NCBI GenBank assembly: GCA_045628945.1
Contig: JAZQQG010000015.1
Span: 39,237 to 103,236, forward strand
Source of the DNA: RGIG4034 sp045628945
GTDB taxonomy: Bacteria > Bacillota > Clostridia > Lachnospirales > Lachnospiraceae
DNA: 64,000 nucleotides
Reading direction: 5' to 3'
In this document: positions 34,424 to 43,158 of the stretch, piece by piece
Position numbering within the stretch: position 1 is the stretch's first letter
How the letters are laid out: the number at the start of each line of letters is the position of its first letter
Position numbers and translations under genes: made by a program
Notes under the pieces: generated by a model
Seen by the model: only the letters and a program-made list of their open reading frames with translations
What the model was told of the DNA's origin: nothing
The model's database searches: none

Positions 34424-34653
34424 AGTTCTTCTCTCTCCTGATCATTGCTGCCTGTACGCCCATCTTCCATAAAATCATCCGTAAACAAATCAAGTGCCTG
34501 CACAAAAGAATTCCATCGGTCGGATTTCGGCATCAACATTACAATCTCGCCTACGCGATGAATCACAACCTCATCCGTGTCAAATCGATATTCCTTAGGT
34601 AAGCGCACCGCCTGGCTTCTACCATTCTCAAAAATCTTTGCTGTGGTCATCAT
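34420..34653 (-). CDS. vapB: VapB antitoxin, AbrB-type
   Basis: The 77-residue antitoxin has an N-terminal SpoVT/AbrB-like DNA-binding domain (AKIFENGRSQAVRLPKEYRF, then DEVVIHRVGEIVMLMPK). Its C-terminal tail with FTDDFMEDG would wrap the toxin. The start at 34653 follows AGGCAGGTG; the longer frame upstream runs through the promoter and operator. With VapC it should repress its own promoter. Confidence 0.9.
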   Translation of the reverse strand: MMTTAKIFENGRSQAVRLPKEYRFDTDEVVIHRVGEIVMLMPKSDRWNSFVQALDLFTDDFMEDGRTGSNDQEREEL

Positions 34654-34674
34654 CAACACCTGCCTTTCACATTC

Positions 34675-34704
34675 AGTATATACCACAGTATATACCATTG
34701 TCAA
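34675..34704 (-). promoter_or_regulatory. vapBC promoter with overlapping repeat operator
   Basis: TTGACA (34704-34699) and TATACT (34680-34675) with an 18-base spacer. The direct repeat GGTATATACTG occurs twice, 12 bases apart, covering spacer and -10, as expected for a VapBC autorepression site. Confidence 0.8.
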
Positions 34705-35090
34705 ATTAGTATCCACGGCAGTTGTCTTTTCAGATCAACTCGGCAGTTGTACAAGTAGTATTCATATGTTGTATAAAAAGAAAAATGTGGAAGAAATTCC
34801 AGACATATAATTTGTTGGTGAAGAATTCACCAAATAGACTTGCATAAACAATGCTAGTAACATGATTCTTATATCATAACTACGCCCTTTTGTCCATAGG
34901 ACTTATTCTGCGTGCTCTTCTGCGTGAAGTTGTCCTCTCCGTAGAAACACGACGCATTATAAGAGTTCTTAACTTCCTCTGTGGTGGGAATACCTTCGGA
35001 GATTTCGTACTCGTCCGAGTGGTTCTCGGTTTCCTTCTACACCAATCACCCTCTGTATTCCACTCAGTGCTTGTTTTTGTTTCACCACGC
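34705..35090. other. Intergenic stretch between vapBC and tRNA-Leu
   Basis: No supported gene. It has an 8-bp hairpin (TTGGTGAA GAA TTCACCAA, 34814-34832). A minus-strand frame over roughly 34870-35040 reads ENHSDEYEISEGIPTTEEV; it is gene-like in composition but has no start and could be an old gene remnant. Confidence 0.4.
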
Positions 35091-35120
35091 AAAAAAGGAA
35101 CCACTTTCGTGATTCCTTTT
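35091..35120 (-). terminator. tRNA-Leu terminator
   Basis: AAAAGGAATCAC/GTGGTTCCTTTT stem with six T on the minus strand, just after the tRNA. Confidence 0.9.
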
Positions 35121-35122
35121 CG

Positions 35123-35206
35123 TGCGCAAGATGGGACTTGAACCCACACGTCGTTGCCAACACTAGATCCTTAGTCTAGCCTGTCTGCCAATTCCAGCAC
35201 TCGCGC
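35123..35206 (-). tRNA. tRNA-Leu(AAG)
   Basis: The 84-base cloverleaf has acceptor GCGCGAG pairing CTTGCGC, anticodon stem CTAGA/TCTAG with loop CTAAGGA (anticodon AAG), a long variable arm typical of Leu, and T-arm GGGTTCAAGTCCC. The discriminator is A and CCA is not encoded. Confidence 0.95.
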
Positions 35207-35249
35207 ATCCTTATGACTGTAACGAATTCCTTCGTCACGCGACTTGATT

Positions 35250-35278
35250 ATAATAACTCATAGACCTTCACTTGTCAA
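35250..35278 (-). promoter_or_regulatory. Promoter of tRNA-Leu
   Basis: TTGACA (35278-35273) and TATTAT (35255-35250), spacer 17. Confidence 0.82.
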
Positions 35279-35730
35279 CATCATTTTTGGATTTCTTCTC
35301 GCTTTGTGTTTATATTTTATTTGAAGCGGGTGCATGGCGTATCTTATGTATGGCGCAGCTTGTGCATGGAGCATCATTTGCGCTACCGGACAGTCTTATT
35401 ACATCAATCCGTTAAGATAATAGAATAATCGTTGTACTCTCGTCACCAAACATCTCCGAATTTCCCGCCAAAATACAACCGGATTCTTTCTATTCATAAG
35501 AATTGTTGTACATCTTCCCTTCAAAACACCCAAAAAACCCTTTCAAGCATCGGAAATTTCTTGCAAAACGCGGAAATTTCCATAAAAAGTACATCTATTA
35601 TAACTAAAGCAAGCGGGATTGTTGTAATATCCAGAAAAGTTGTACAACCAATCTTGCATTTCAGCCAGAAATCGTTGTAAAACATCCGTGCAAGCGCCAA
35701 AACCAAATGCACAATTGCCAAACCAAACAA
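35279..35730. other. Intergenic stretch upstream of tRNA-Leu
   Basis: About 450 bases without a convincing gene. Open frames here (for example 35521-35799 minus) lack ribosome sites and have atypical composition. Short runs such as GTTGTA and GGAAATTTC recur, but no stable structure was seen. Confidence 0.4.
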
Positions 35731-35757
35731 AAAAGGAACCGCTCCCGGTTCCTTTTC
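35731..35757 (-). terminator. Terminator after the nucleoid-associated protein gene
   Basis: AAAAGGAACC/GGTTCCTTTT stem with a GGGAGC loop and six T on the minus strand, 45 bases after the stop. Confidence 0.88.
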
Positions 35758-35801
35758 CCATCTTTCTAATTTCAAAGCCAGCGAGAAAACCAATCCCACA
35801 A

Positions 35802-36821
35802 CTAATACTTTGCTTCAATATGTTCAATATTTTTAATCAGAATCGACACCGTTCCGTCTGCATTGGTGATGAATTCCACACTGTCGGGATCCTTGTACTG
35901 CTCCATAGGAATCTTCAGTTCGATTCCGGTGTCGGTGGTAAGGCTCTGCTTCTCATACTTGCGAACCGTAGTCTCGCAGATAGGGGCAACCTCTTCCCGC
36001 ACCATATTGTACTTCTCCATCTGCTCCTGGAACTCGTCCTTGAGAATGGGATGATCGGCGAAAACCTTCTCCGCAATTACTTCAGGGGTGAAGCTTCCCT
36101 CTTCCTTAAGCGTCTCCTCGATGATGGCCTTCGCCTTCATGGTTTCTTCGAACTGCTCTTTTTCTTCGAGATTGTTCTTCTGCACATTGGCGATTGCACG
36201 GGTTACGATGCTAAGCTTCGTTTTCTGAGGAATATCCGAGGTACATTTGAGGAAAAGATAAGAGAAATAGTTCTCTTTTTCACCGTTAATCTCATACTTT
36301 TTCTCGACCAGCGAAACGCTGAAGTCTTCCAGAGAGATAATGGCACCTTCACTGATTCGTGCACTGCCTGCCGGAAGAATCGAACGATGCTTAATGACCT
36401 CATTGAAGTTTCCGGACTCCACCGGCTGAGTACGATGCGTGTAGAATTCCTTATAGTTCATCTTAAGAATTGCAATGTAATTCCGTCCGCCTTCCATGAA
36501 ACGTACTACAAAAAGGTCGGCGCAGGGAATTTCCACATTCGCATGCATGATATCGAAGAGTCCTTCTGCAAGCATTTTGGAGAAATCAACGAATTTCAGG
36601 TCATCGTACTCCTGAAGTGCAGCGAACACTTGAGATTCCTTACGGTAGAACTCACAGCGCTTGCTCTCGTCACCGGATGCGATCTTGAAGATATGCTCCC
36701 TTAAGTAATCACGCAGGTCCTCTCCCAGCTCCATCTCGCTGTCGGACAACACCGCCATTCCTACATTAATATCCAGAATATGTACGATTCCCTTAAGGAT
36801 TCGAATCTCTTCCTTAACCAT
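35802..36821 (-). CDS. Nucleoid-associated protein, NdpA/YejK family
   Basis: The 339-residue protein matches the 37-kDa nucleoid-associated family: LKGIVHILDINVG near the start, LFVVRFMEGGRNYIAILKMNYK, and the central helical segment. Enteric relatives bind DNA, but this Firmicutes branch is poorly studied. It starts with ATGGTTAA overlapping the diguanylate cyclase stop by eight bases, so the two are translationally coupled. The pairing of a nucleoid protein with a cyclic-di-GMP enzyme is not explained by known biology. Confidence 0.82.
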   Translation of the reverse strand: MVKEEIRILKGIVHILDINVGMAVLSDSEMELGEDLRDYLREHIFKIASGDESKRCEFYRKESQVFAALQEYDDLKFVDFSKMLAEGLFDIMHANVEIPCADLFVVRFMEGGRNYIAILKMNYKEFYTHRTQPVESGNFNEVIKHRSILPAGSARISEGAIISLEDFSVSLVEKKYEINGEKENYFSYLFLKCTSDIPQKTKLSIVTRAIANVQKNNLEEKEQFEETMKAKAIIEETLKEEGSFTPEVIAEKVFADHPILKDEFQEQMEKYNMVREEVAPICETTVRKYEKQSLTTDTGIELKIPMEQYKDPDSVEFITNADGTVSILIKNIEHIEAKY

Positions 36822-38745
36822 CTTCTCTGCTCATCTCTCTCTTATGTTTTGCCTTCGTGGTGTACATCGCATCGTCAGCCTCACGAATCACATCATCCAG
36901 ATGTGTCTTCGCGTTCGGAACCGTAATGCTGACACCGATACTGGCGCCCATGCGATACGGTTTCGTACCGTTCGCATTGAATTTCTCAATTCTCTTTTCG
37001 ATATAATGTACAATCTCGTCCGCACGTTCCTTGGCATTCTCTCCACCAAAGGAAATCACGAACTCGTCACCGCCGAAGCGGGCCGCGAACTCGTCTTCAC
37101 GAATGCAGGACAACATATAGGAGGAGAAGGTCTTCAGGGCATAATCGCCTTCTTTATGACCATAATTATCATTAATCGGTTTCAAACCGTCCATATCAAT
37201 ACTGATGACCGCAAACGGAATCGCATCCCGCACACAGTCTGCCAACACAGCCTTCACGCGACCGTAGTAACCGCGACGATTGTACAGCTTCGTCAGCTGG
37301 TCCTTGTTCAGATGATTCTCACGCTCTGCCGCAATACGGAAGTTTGCAAGAGTATGCATGATATTCGTTGCAAAAGAATAAAACGGCTGAAGTTTCGTAT
37401 TATGGCTGTATCCGGTAACCATATACCCCAACGGCAACTCCTCTGCATGAATCGGAAGCACCATCAGGCACTTCAGTTTCTCCAACGTCTCTTCGAAGTT
37501 CGGAATGAGGAACGGTGCATTTACCGTCTTCTTCTCATACATCTGCCCTGACACACAGCAAACCGGCACATGCATCATCGGACGAACCGTAGGCGTCTCC
37601 GGGTTGTGGAAAAGTTCCATCTCACGAATGAACGAATAGTTCGGATCCATCATATCCTCATTCGTGCAGATCCAGAAATCGTCATGAATGAAGTTAAATG
37701 CATACTGTGAAAGGGAATGGAACACCTCGTTTAAGGAAGGTTTATTACTCAACGAAGACAGCATGACATAACCGTTTCGGGTCGCATACTCGTTCTCTTT
37801 TGCACGAATAGCCAATTCAAAGAGTCGCTCTCCCGAGCCTAACATCACATTCGGCATACAACCGCAGGAGGCACCGATTCGGAAACGATAGTCAATCGTT
37901 ACATCTTCATGCTCCTTCTGGCCGCCATGAATCTTATGCACAATATCACAAACCGTCCTAACCAACTGCGGAAGATTCATATCACAGGTTGTCAGACGGG
38001 GCGTATGATAACGCTCAATCTCAATACCGTCGAAGCCGGTCACCACGATATCGTCCGGCACGCGATAATCATACTTGCGAAGCTGTTCGCAAGCAGCCAT
38101 TGCCATCGCATCATTGGCGCAGATAATCGCCTGCGGGAACGGCAGATCGGAATTCATAAAGTCATCAACCACCTGCATTGCGGGAACTTCCCAGAAATCA
38201 CCGTAGCCCACACGTCTCTCGTCGTATTCAATTCCGTTTTCCTCAAGCACCTTACGATAAGCGGCAATACGGTCATCCGAGAACGAATTATTCCGCATTC
38301 CGGCAATCATATTCAAACGGGTAAATCCATGATCCAATACCAGATGACGAACCACCTGTTCAAAGGAATCCCCGTAGCTAAAGTCAATATTAATACAACC
38401 TTCCTTGTATCGATCCACACTAATGATCGGAACCCCTGCTGCATTCGCGCGCTGAATCAGTGCATCACAGCAAGTCTGGTCCTTGAAGGTCTCACTCATC
38501 ATTACAATCGCATCGTAGCGCTCCGGGTCAATCCAGTCGAAGCCGGCCTGCTCACCGAGATCGTTACGGTCGTTAATCATCAGATTTGAACAGCTCGTAA
38601 AATATACGATACGAATCCGCTCTCGATCGCACGCCTCCATCAGCGCCTCAATCGCGCGGTCACAGTTCTCTGCAATGAAGGAAGCAGCGACAAAAGCAAT
38701 GACACTATAAGGTTTTCCATCCGAGAATTTAAATCCAATATCCAT
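36814..38745 (-). CDS. LacI-type binding domain fused to GGDEF diguanylate cyclase
   Basis: The 643-residue protein has no helix-turn-helix or signal peptide. Residues about 5-285 read as a periplasmic-binding-protein fold of the LacI/RbsB type (IVYFTSCSN, VPIISVDR, IICANDAMAMAACEQL, VTGFDGIEIERY). A middle GAF-like region (about 330-480) follows. A GGDEF domain ends the protein (DQLTKLYNRRGYYGRV, RFGGDEFVISFGG). The active GGDEF is intact; the RxxD inhibitory site reads REDE. It probably makes c-di-GMP in response to a cytoplasmic small ligand. It overlaps the downstream nucleoid gene. Confidence 0.88.
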   Translation of the reverse strand: MDIGFKFSDGKPYSVIAFVAASFIAENCDRAIEALMEACDRERIRIVYFTSCSNLMINDRNDLGEQAGFDWIDPERYDAIVMMSETFKDQTCCDALIQRANAAGVPIISVDRYKEGCINIDFSYGDSFEQVVRHLVLDHGFTRLNMIAGMRNNSFSDDRIAAYRKVLEENGIEYDERRVGYGDFWEVPAMQVVDDFMNSDLPFPQAIICANDAMAMAACEQLRKYDYRVPDDIVVTGFDGIEIERYHTPRLTTCDMNLPQLVRTVCDIVHKIHGGQKEHEDVTIDYRFRIGASCGCMPNVMLGSGERLFELAIRAKENEYATRNGYVMLSSLSNKPSLNEVFHSLSQYAFNFIHDDFWICTNEDMMDPNYSFIREMELFHNPETPTVRPMMHVPVCCVSGQMYEKKTVNAPFLIPNFEETLEKLKCLMVLPIHAEELPLGYMVTGYSHNTKLQPFYSFATNIMHTLANFRIAAERENHLNKDQLTKLYNRRGYYGRVKAVLADCVRDAIPFAVISIDMDGLKPINDNYGHKEGDYALKTFSSYMLSCIREDEFAARFGGDEFVISFGGENAKERADEIVHYIEKRIEKFNANGTKPYRMGASIGVSITVPNAKTHLDDVIREADDAMYTTKAKHKREMSREDG

Positions 38746-38807
38746 CGTTCGGCGCCTTTCTGGTACTTTAGGCTTATATTATATTCCTTTTTCCTGCAAA
38801 AAACAAC

Positions 38808-39983
38808 TCATTGCACAAGATAATCAAGCAAAAGCCTTACAACCTCGCAATAATTATCCATCCCGCTGGTTACTCCGTTCAACTGCAGATTCCCTTCCAG
38901 GGCCGCATCCGTTACCTTGCTTACCGTTTCGGTAGAGAATGCAGAGGTCTCTTCCACTTCCGCCCAGGCCTCTTCCGTGAGAAAAATACTGTCTTCCGCT
39001 ACCGCATCCGACGGGGTTGCTATGCGATATTCTTTTTCTTTTCCGATCAAACTGCCGTTTCGAAAACACTCCCGCAGATCGTCCGCTACATAGGGGAGAA
39101 CCCCGAGAATCGCCGAATATCGAAAAAACTCATTACCGGACTCATACCCCGCCACAAAGCCGATGAAATTCGCTTCATCCTCCCGAATGAAGCCCTTCAC
39201 ATGGGCAAGTTCATGACAAACGGTAAACGGTTTGTTCACGATATACATCATCCCGTTGATATTGGACTCCAGCGAGAATGGGAAGTAATATCCGGCGATG
39301 TACTGCTGGCTTAAGAACCACGAATTCGTGATGACCTTGGTTCTGGAATAAAACCCTCGCAAAAGAGGATACCGCTCCCCCTGCGCACGCATGTATTCGA
39401 TTGCCTGTGCAAACAAATCCCCGTCATAGAGCACTTCTCCGCGTCCGGTACGGTCCATCCGGGAAGCCAGCTCATTGGCATCGTCCACCAATGTATTGTA
39501 GAGGGTTAAAAGACGAAGTCCTTGCACCGTCGCCTCAGACTCTCCGGTTATCTCCAGTGAATTGTCCGCCGTCACATGATTCCCAACAGGCACCGGCACT
39601 CCTGCTTTCACAACCCGAATCGGGCTCGTATGATAGAGCATCGTACAGTTTAACGTCATAATCAGAAGCACCGGCAGAACCAGTCGCAGTTCAACCCGAT
39701 AGAACTTCTTAAAAAAGCTTGTCCGCCGCCGCAAAAGAATTGCCGGAATCACCAAAAGAAGCGACACGACAATCAAAAGAAGCAGGATTAGAATCATGAC
39801 CTCTCCGACGGAAAAGCGCATCCATCCGGTCAATCGACCATAGGTCTGCCCCCAGATTGGAAACACTTTGGCCACGTAGACATCCGTAAACCTCGGACTC
39901 ATCCATGCCAACGCATTCAACACAAGAATCAGAATCAGCATGTCAAGCCGAAGAATCCATATTACTTTACGTGCACGCGACAT
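38808..39983 (-). CDS. DUF3810-type membrane zinc protease
   Basis: The 391-residue protein has three N-terminal membrane helices (about 10-28, 58-82, 100-118). An extracellular domain with the zinc motif HELAHVKGF and downstream EDEANFIGF (the third ligand Glu) follows, as in gluzincin-like DUF3810 proteins. The substrate is unknown. It has a good ribosome site (AAGGAGGAG) and is unlinked to its neighbours. Confidence 0.82.
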   Translation of the reverse strand: MSRARKVIWILRLDMLILILVLNALAWMSPRFTDVYVAKVFPIWGQTYGRLTGWMRFSVGEVMILILLLLIVVSLLLVIPAILLRRRTSFFKKFYRVELRLVLPVLLIMTLNCTMLYHTSPIRVVKAGVPVPVGNHVTADNSLEITGESEATVQGLRLLTLYNTLVDDANELASRMDRTGRGEVLYDGDLFAQAIEYMRAQGERYPLLRGFYSRTKVITNSWFLSQQYIAGYYFPFSLESNINGMMYIVNKPFTVCHELAHVKGFIREDEANFIGFVAGYESGNEFFRYSAILGVLPYVADDLRECFRNGSLIGKEKEYRIATPSDAVAEDSIFLTEEAWAEVEETSAFSTETVSKVTDAALEGNLQLNGVTSGMDNYCEVVRLLLDYLVQ

Positions 39984-40071
39984 AACTCCTCCTTGTGTTT
40001 TTGCAAAATAATCTATCGAACTGCCTCGTGAAATCGTCTTGACCGCACTTTTTGCTTAGTACTCTGCAAGC

Positions 40072-42657
40072 CTACTCTCCCAAAGCCTCATGAATGACCG
40101 TATCCAATTGCAACGGATCGATGGGCTTGGCCACGAAGCCAAGGAAGCCATGTTCCAAAAACATCTCGCGGGTGCCGGCAATGGCATTGGCGGTCAGTGC
40201 CACAATCGGAATCGCCTCACACTCTGCAATCGCATGAATTGCCTCTGCGGCCTCGATACCATCCATCTCCGGCATCATATGGTCCATAAAAATCATATCA
40301 TAATGCTGACCCCGAACCTTCTCGATGGCTTCCGCACCGCTCGTCGCGGTATCCAGTACAAAATGATAAGGACGAAGCATTCCCTTCGCAACCTTCAAGT
40401 TCGTAACGCTGTCATCCACCACGAGCACATTGCAATTCGGGTACTCGCGAATCTGCGGTGCCTTTGCTCCGGAATCCGCATTCTCTTTTTCGCCGACAGA
40501 TTCCTGCAGTAGCCGATTCACCTGTAAAAAGAACATCGGCACACTGATATGGCGGCACTCTCTTACCTGTCTTGTCGTCGTAGTGGAATAGCCGCAGGCA
40601 TCCACTACCACTAACTTCTTACGTATATTCTCATCCTCGAAAAGCACCGGATGTGCGCAAAAGAATTCTTCCGTCAAGAAGATATGTGAATATTGCTCGC
40701 ACAGGGTAAACGATAAGGATTCCCCCTGATAGATATCGTAATTCACGCCAGCCTTCTTCCACTTTTCACCCAAGAGTTTTACGAAGGGTTCCTTCATAGC
40801 ACAGAATAGGAATCTTGCCTCCGGAATCTTTGTTATGTCAACCACATTCGTTTGGGCTCCCGCAAGCCCTATGGTACGGGGAGTAACCACTTTCTGTCGA
40901 ACCGTTACGCGGAACGTGGATCCTTCTCCGTAAACGCTGTTCATCGTAATATCGCCCCCCATTAATCGAGCAAGCCCTCGACAAATGGAGAGTCCCAGAC
41001 CGGTTCCCTGCTTTGCACGGTTTCGTTTGGAGTCAACCTGTGAGAACAATTCGAATAGTTTTCCGTAGTCCTCCCCTTTAATACCGATACCGGTATCCTG
41101 AACCGTAATCTCCAACTCAAAGAGTTCCTCCGTAACAAGGTGGCCGCTTAAGTTTAGGCGCACATAACCCATCTTGGTAAATTTCGCGGCATTGGACAAA
41201 AGGTTCATAATAATCTGGCGCACGCGAATGTCGTCACCGTTGCATTCTACCGGCACCGAGTCGTCGATGTTTACGTAGAAATCAACGCCCTTCTGCGCAA
41301 ACTGCATATCCATGGTCGTAACAATGCGACTCACCATCTCGTCAACATTGTAGTTCACGGGAACAATATCAAAACGCCCGGCTTCAATTTTGGTGATATC
41401 GAGAACATCATTGATGACATCCAACAGATCCTTGCCTGCCACATGAATATTACGAAGCGCATCCTCGACCTCCGGGGAACTGTCTTCCTTCATCGCAATC
41501 TCACACATACCGATAATGACATTCATCGGGGTACGCATCTCATGAGACATATTGGCCAAGAAGTTCGATTTCGCGAGATTCGCCTTATCGGCAGATTCCT
41601 TACTGCGTTGCAGTGCCTCAATCATTTTTAACTTGTCCGTCATATCCGTTACTACGACGACGTCACCCAGCACCTCTCCGAACACATCGTTGATATGACT
41701 TACGCGAAGCTGGCAACGGGCATTATTATTCTTGGCAATGGCCTCTAAGGTGTAAGAACTTAAAGGATTGATATCCTCCGGAAGTAAGGTCGGATAATCC
41801 CCCTCTAACTTAAAGAGCTGGTTCATGGTCATTCCGGTGAGCCAGGTTGCTTTTTTCCCAAGGAAGAGAACCGCCGACTGGTTTACATAAATCACTCTTC
41901 TCTGGTCATTGAGAACAAGAATCGGGGTTGCCACCAAATGAAAAAGGTACTCCGAAAGATTGGCTCGCGAGATACGGTTCGCACTCATTCGCACGGTAAA
42001 AATGTAGATATCGAGTACCACTAAGAACATCATGTAGGCGCTGGCCGGGAACACGGCATTGCCCTGCATCTGACTAAAGATATCGAAATAGGAACCACCC
42101 AGTATCATAACGGCGGCAATCAGGCCATTAAAGGCAACAAAACGGGTTCGTTTCCGCTTGCCTCGGGCGAATGCACTTAATACCAGTACAAACAGAAGCA
42201 CAATTGCAAAAATAACATAGCCGGTATAAATCTTACGCGACCAGGTATAGCAATGTACGTAGCTGATTCCGAACTGCGTGGTCACAAATCTCGCACCGTC
42301 CGGATTCGCCACACAGGGCCAGGCAAAAACGGTCAGAATCGTCATAATCACATCCAGAACGTTCCGCATCCGTCGCGGAATCTCCACCCAGGTTGCCACC
42401 ATCAGCACGCAGGAGCTGGTGGAAACAACAATCCCAAGGTCCAAAATTGCACGAACGACCGCGCGCCCCACATCCGACCATTCCGTATGAATGCATAACT
42501 GGGAGAACGAAAGGCTCCAGATTGCCGTCGCCAGACAGAACATTATGAACAGGATATTGGTACGGAATCGACGGTTCTCCGTCTGAAGAACGCTAAAGCC
42601 CAATCCCATCTCGATGATACCGATTGCAAACAGACTGTAACTTAAAAAATAAACCAT
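40072..42657 (-). CDS. Hybrid sensor histidine kinase with receiver domain
   Basis: The 861-residue protein has about seven membrane helices (about 1-230), a PAS domain (about 240-345, LVATPILVLNDQRRVIYVNQ), and HisKA with FLANMSHEMRTPMNVIIG. The ATPase domain (NLLSNAAKF, DTGIGI, GTGLGLSI) follows. A degenerate receiver-like region (about 615-730) lacking the phospho-Asp precedes a true C-terminal receiver (VLVVDDS, phospho-Asp in MIFMDHMMPEMDG). It is an orphan with no response regulator beside it. The start at 42657 follows GGAGG. Confidence 0.92.
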   Translation of the reverse strand: MVYFLSYSLFAIGIIEMGLGFSVLQTENRRFRTNILFIMFCLATAIWSLSFSQLCIHTEWSDVGRAVVRAILDLGIVVSTSSCVLMVATWVEIPRRMRNVLDVIMTILTVFAWPCVANPDGARFVTTQFGISYVHCYTWSRKIYTGYVIFAIVLLFVLVLSAFARGKRKRTRFVAFNGLIAAVMILGGSYFDIFSQMQGNAVFPASAYMMFLVVLDIYIFTVRMSANRISRANLSEYLFHLVATPILVLNDQRRVIYVNQSAVLFLGKKATWLTGMTMNQLFKLEGDYPTLLPEDINPLSSYTLEAIAKNNNARCQLRVSHINDVFGEVLGDVVVVTDMTDKLKMIEALQRSKESADKANLAKSNFLANMSHEMRTPMNVIIGMCEIAMKEDSSPEVEDALRNIHVAGKDLLDVINDVLDITKIEAGRFDIVPVNYNVDEMVSRIVTTMDMQFAQKGVDFYVNIDDSVPVECNGDDIRVRQIIMNLLSNAAKFTKMGYVRLNLSGHLVTEELFELEITVQDTGIGIKGEDYGKLFELFSQVDSKRNRAKQGTGLGLSICRGLARLMGGDITMNSVYGEGSTFRVTVRQKVVTPRTIGLAGAQTNVVDITKIPEARFLFCAMKEPFVKLLGEKWKKAGVNYDIYQGESLSFTLCEQYSHIFLTEEFFCAHPVLFEDENIRKKLVVVDACGYSTTTTRQVRECRHISVPMFFLQVNRLLQESVGEKENADSGAKAPQIREYPNCNVLVVDDSVTNLKVAKGMLRPYHFVLDTATSGAEAIEKVRGQHYDMIFMDHMMPEMDGIEAAEAIHAIAECEAIPIVALTANAIAGTREMFLEHGFLGFVAKPIDPLQLDTVIHEALGE

Positions 42658-42717
42658 CGTAAGACCTCCACAAGTCACTTACCATTATCGCATTTTCTGT
42701 GACTTCGGGCAACAAAA

Positions 42718-42745
42718 AAAGCAGGTACTTCACAATACCCGCAGC
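42718..42745 (-). terminator. Second terminator after tRNA-Pro
   Basis: GCGGGTA/TACCTGC-type stem followed by seven T on the minus strand. It is similar in sequence to the terminator at 42761-42784, as if copied. Confidence 0.75.
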
Positions 42746-42760
42746 AAACCAAAAGAAAAA

Positions 42761-42784
42761 GGCAGATACTTCGCAGTACCTGCC
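42761..42784 (-). terminator. tRNA-Pro terminator
   Basis: GGCAGGTACT/AGTATCTGCC stem, loop GCGA, followed by five T on the minus strand. Confidence 0.88.
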
Positions 42785-42792
42785 CTTGTAAG

Positions 42793-42867
42793 TCGGAGTG
42801 ACGTGATTCGAACACGCGGCCTCTACCTCCCTAAGATAGCGCTCTAGCCAAACTGAGCCACACCCCG
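42793..42867 (-). tRNA. tRNA-Pro(AGG)
   Basis: The 75-base cloverleaf has acceptor CGGGGTG pairing CACTCCG, anticodon stem CTATC/GGTAG around TTAGGGA (anticodon AGG), and T-arm GTGTTCGAATCAC. Discriminator A; CCA not encoded. Confidence 0.95.
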
Positions 42868-42886
42868 ATACAACCTACGTTTATGA

Positions 42887-42915
42887 ATTCTATTACAAAA
42901 CCGCTCGGTTGTCAA
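42887..42915 (-). promoter_or_regulatory. Promoter of tRNA-Pro
   Basis: TTGACA (42915-42910) and TAGAAT (42892-42887), spacer 17. Confidence 0.82.
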
Positions 42916-42957
42916 CTATAAAATGATTATTTTTTTACTCCAAAAGAATTGCCTCAC

Positions 42958-43149
42958 CTATCCGGGAAAAAACAGCTTTCTGAGCTTGATCTTTTTGCGT
43001 GGCGAGGTGCCGGTATCCGTGCGTCTCTTACTGCGCGCTTCCTGCTCCGCTTCTTCCCTGGCATGCTTTCTGGCAGAGACATGAATACTGTTCACTGCGG
43101 CGTCTCTGGACATCTGACGATAGATTTTCTGTGCTTTGGCTTGATTCAT
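42958..43149 (-). CDS. Small basic protein, unknown
   Basis: The 63-residue protein is highly charged (AREEAEQEARSKRRTDTG) and ends KKIKLRKLFFPG. It has no membrane segment. The ATG is five bases after AGGGGAGA and nine bases after the dipeptidase stop, so it is read from the same transcript. The composition would fit an RNA- or ribosome-associated protein. Not recognised. Confidence 0.6.
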   Translation of the reverse strand: MNQAKAQKIYRQMSRDAAVNSIHVSARKHAREEAEQEARSKRRTDTGTSPRKKIKLRKLFFPG

Positions 43150-43158
43150 CGTTCTCCC

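Noticed and set aside
34880..35149. 89-codon minus ORF overlapping the tRNA-Leu terminator
   Set aside because: It runs through the terminator and tRNA end; Arg/Thr-rich nonsense composition. Another frame here looks more protein-like but has no start, so only a remnant is suggested.
35521..35827. Minus-strand ORFs of 92 and 94 codons
   Set aside because: No ribosome site, both overlap the strong terminator at 35731-35757 and extend into the end of the nucleoid-protein gene.
35640..36704. 354-codon plus-strand ORF
   Set aside because: Antisense to the nucleoid-associated protein gene, which has a clear family match, overlap coupling and terminator.
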